DNA of 6,838 bases, taken from assembly GCA_030631125.1 (NCBI GenBank), contig DAOVLS010000125.1, positions 1 to 6,838 of the forward strand, given 5' to 3'. Both the position numbers and the translations under genes were made by a program. Below the pieces are notes generated by a model. The model was given only the letters and a program-made list of their open reading frames with translations, was not told where the DNA came from and did no database searches. Position 1 is the first letter of the stretch. Each line of letters begins with the position of its first letter. This document shows, piece after piece, positions 6,653-6,838 of the stretch. This DNA comes from Planctomycetales bacterium (GTDB lineage Bacteria > Planctomycetota > Phycisphaerae > SM23-33).

Positions 6653-6680
6653 ATTATATCGCCCCAGTTGAAAGAGTCAA
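6653..6680 (-). promoter_or_regulatory. Sigma-70-type promoter of the cimA leader
   Basis: In the minus direction, -35 TTGACT (6680-6675), a 16-bp spacer and a perfect -10 TATAAT (6658-6653). An AT-rich stretch lies upstream. Transcription is expected to begin at about G6646/G6647. It is the only convincing promoter I see facing cimA, and it lies about 410 bp before the cimA ATG. Confidence 0.75.
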
Positions 6681-6752
6681 TAAATAAGTTGCTTGTAAGA
6701 GTTCAGCCGTTTGCAATAATCACAGAAGACAAGAGCGAGTCAGGTATTTGAC

Positions 6753-6787
6753 GGCATTAGGCATTAGGCATTGGGCATTGGGCATTG
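6753..6787. repeat. Five GGCATT(A/G) heptamers in tandem
   Basis: Two GGCATTA and three GGCATTG units are strictly head to tail. A diverged sixth copy (GGCACTG, 6790-6796) follows after two extra bases. This resembles short tandemly repeated heptamers found between genes in some cyanobacteria. The rest of 6681-6838 shows no gene or RNA I can support, only a weak AT-rich 7-bp inverted repeat (6801-6807 and 6823-6829). Confidence 0.8.
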
Positions 6788-6838
6788 GCGGCACTGGGTT
6801 TGTGAAAGTTTTTTCTGTTTAATTTCACAGTTCAATAA

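Noticed and set aside
6422..6751. Plus-strand 109-codon ORF starting with GTG
   Set aside because: It begins inside the inverted repeat, runs antisense through the terminator hairpin, leader ORF and promoter, and has no ribosome-binding site or recognisable protein pattern.
6801..6829. TGTGAAA/TTTCACA inverted repeat as a CRP/FNR-type operator
   Set aside because: The half-sites are separated by 15 bp instead of the short spacing such dimers need, and no promoter is nearby in the right position.

Overview
The window looks like chromosomal DNA from a moderately GC-rich bacterium, most likely a planctomycete of the Phycisphaerae type. This assignment is inferred from the families present: a DUF4159 protein fused to an alpha-toroid-like segment, and the style of the valyl-tRNA synthetase. 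It does not come from a database match.

Layout: (1) 1-1509, plus strand: the 3' part of a DUF4159-family gene that enters from outside the window. (2) 1508-1534: a short perfect inverted repeat that fills the gap between two converging genes. (3) 4501-1535, minus strand: a complete valS (valyl-tRNA synthetase). (4) 4502-4635: a spacer holding a 77-bp REP-like palindrome and a 7-bp-period repeat that runs into the end of the next gene. (5) 6237-4636, minus strand: a complete cimA ((R)-citramalate synthase, entry to the pyruvate route to isoleucine). (6) 6238-6838: a 600-bp non-genic stretch in front of cimA. It holds a 167-bp nested inverted-repeat element built of degenerate heptamers, a strong intrinsic terminator, a possible leader-peptide ORF, a sigma-70-like promoter and another heptamer tract.

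The most interesting system is in region 6. On the minus strand, reading toward cimA, there is a TTGACT-16-TATAAT promoter and then a leader of about 210 nt. The leader carries a 35-codon ORF with four isoleucine codons within seven codons close to its stop. A 10-11 bp antiterminator pairing follows, whose upstream strand contains the ORF's stop codon, and its partner is the 5' arm of a 13-bp terminator hairpin. This is the architecture of ribosome-mediated transcription attenuation, placed in front of an isoleucine-pathway gene. It makes biological sense: isoleucine shortage would stall the ribosome, leave the antiterminator strand free and allow cimA, possibly with valS behind it, to be transcribed. 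A structured small RNA of the 6S type is the main competing explanation.

The intergenic DNA is unusually repetitive. Three tracts with the same 7-bp period and an ATT core, two palindromic elements and the nested inverted repeat sit in nearly every spacer, and some form the actual ends of genes.
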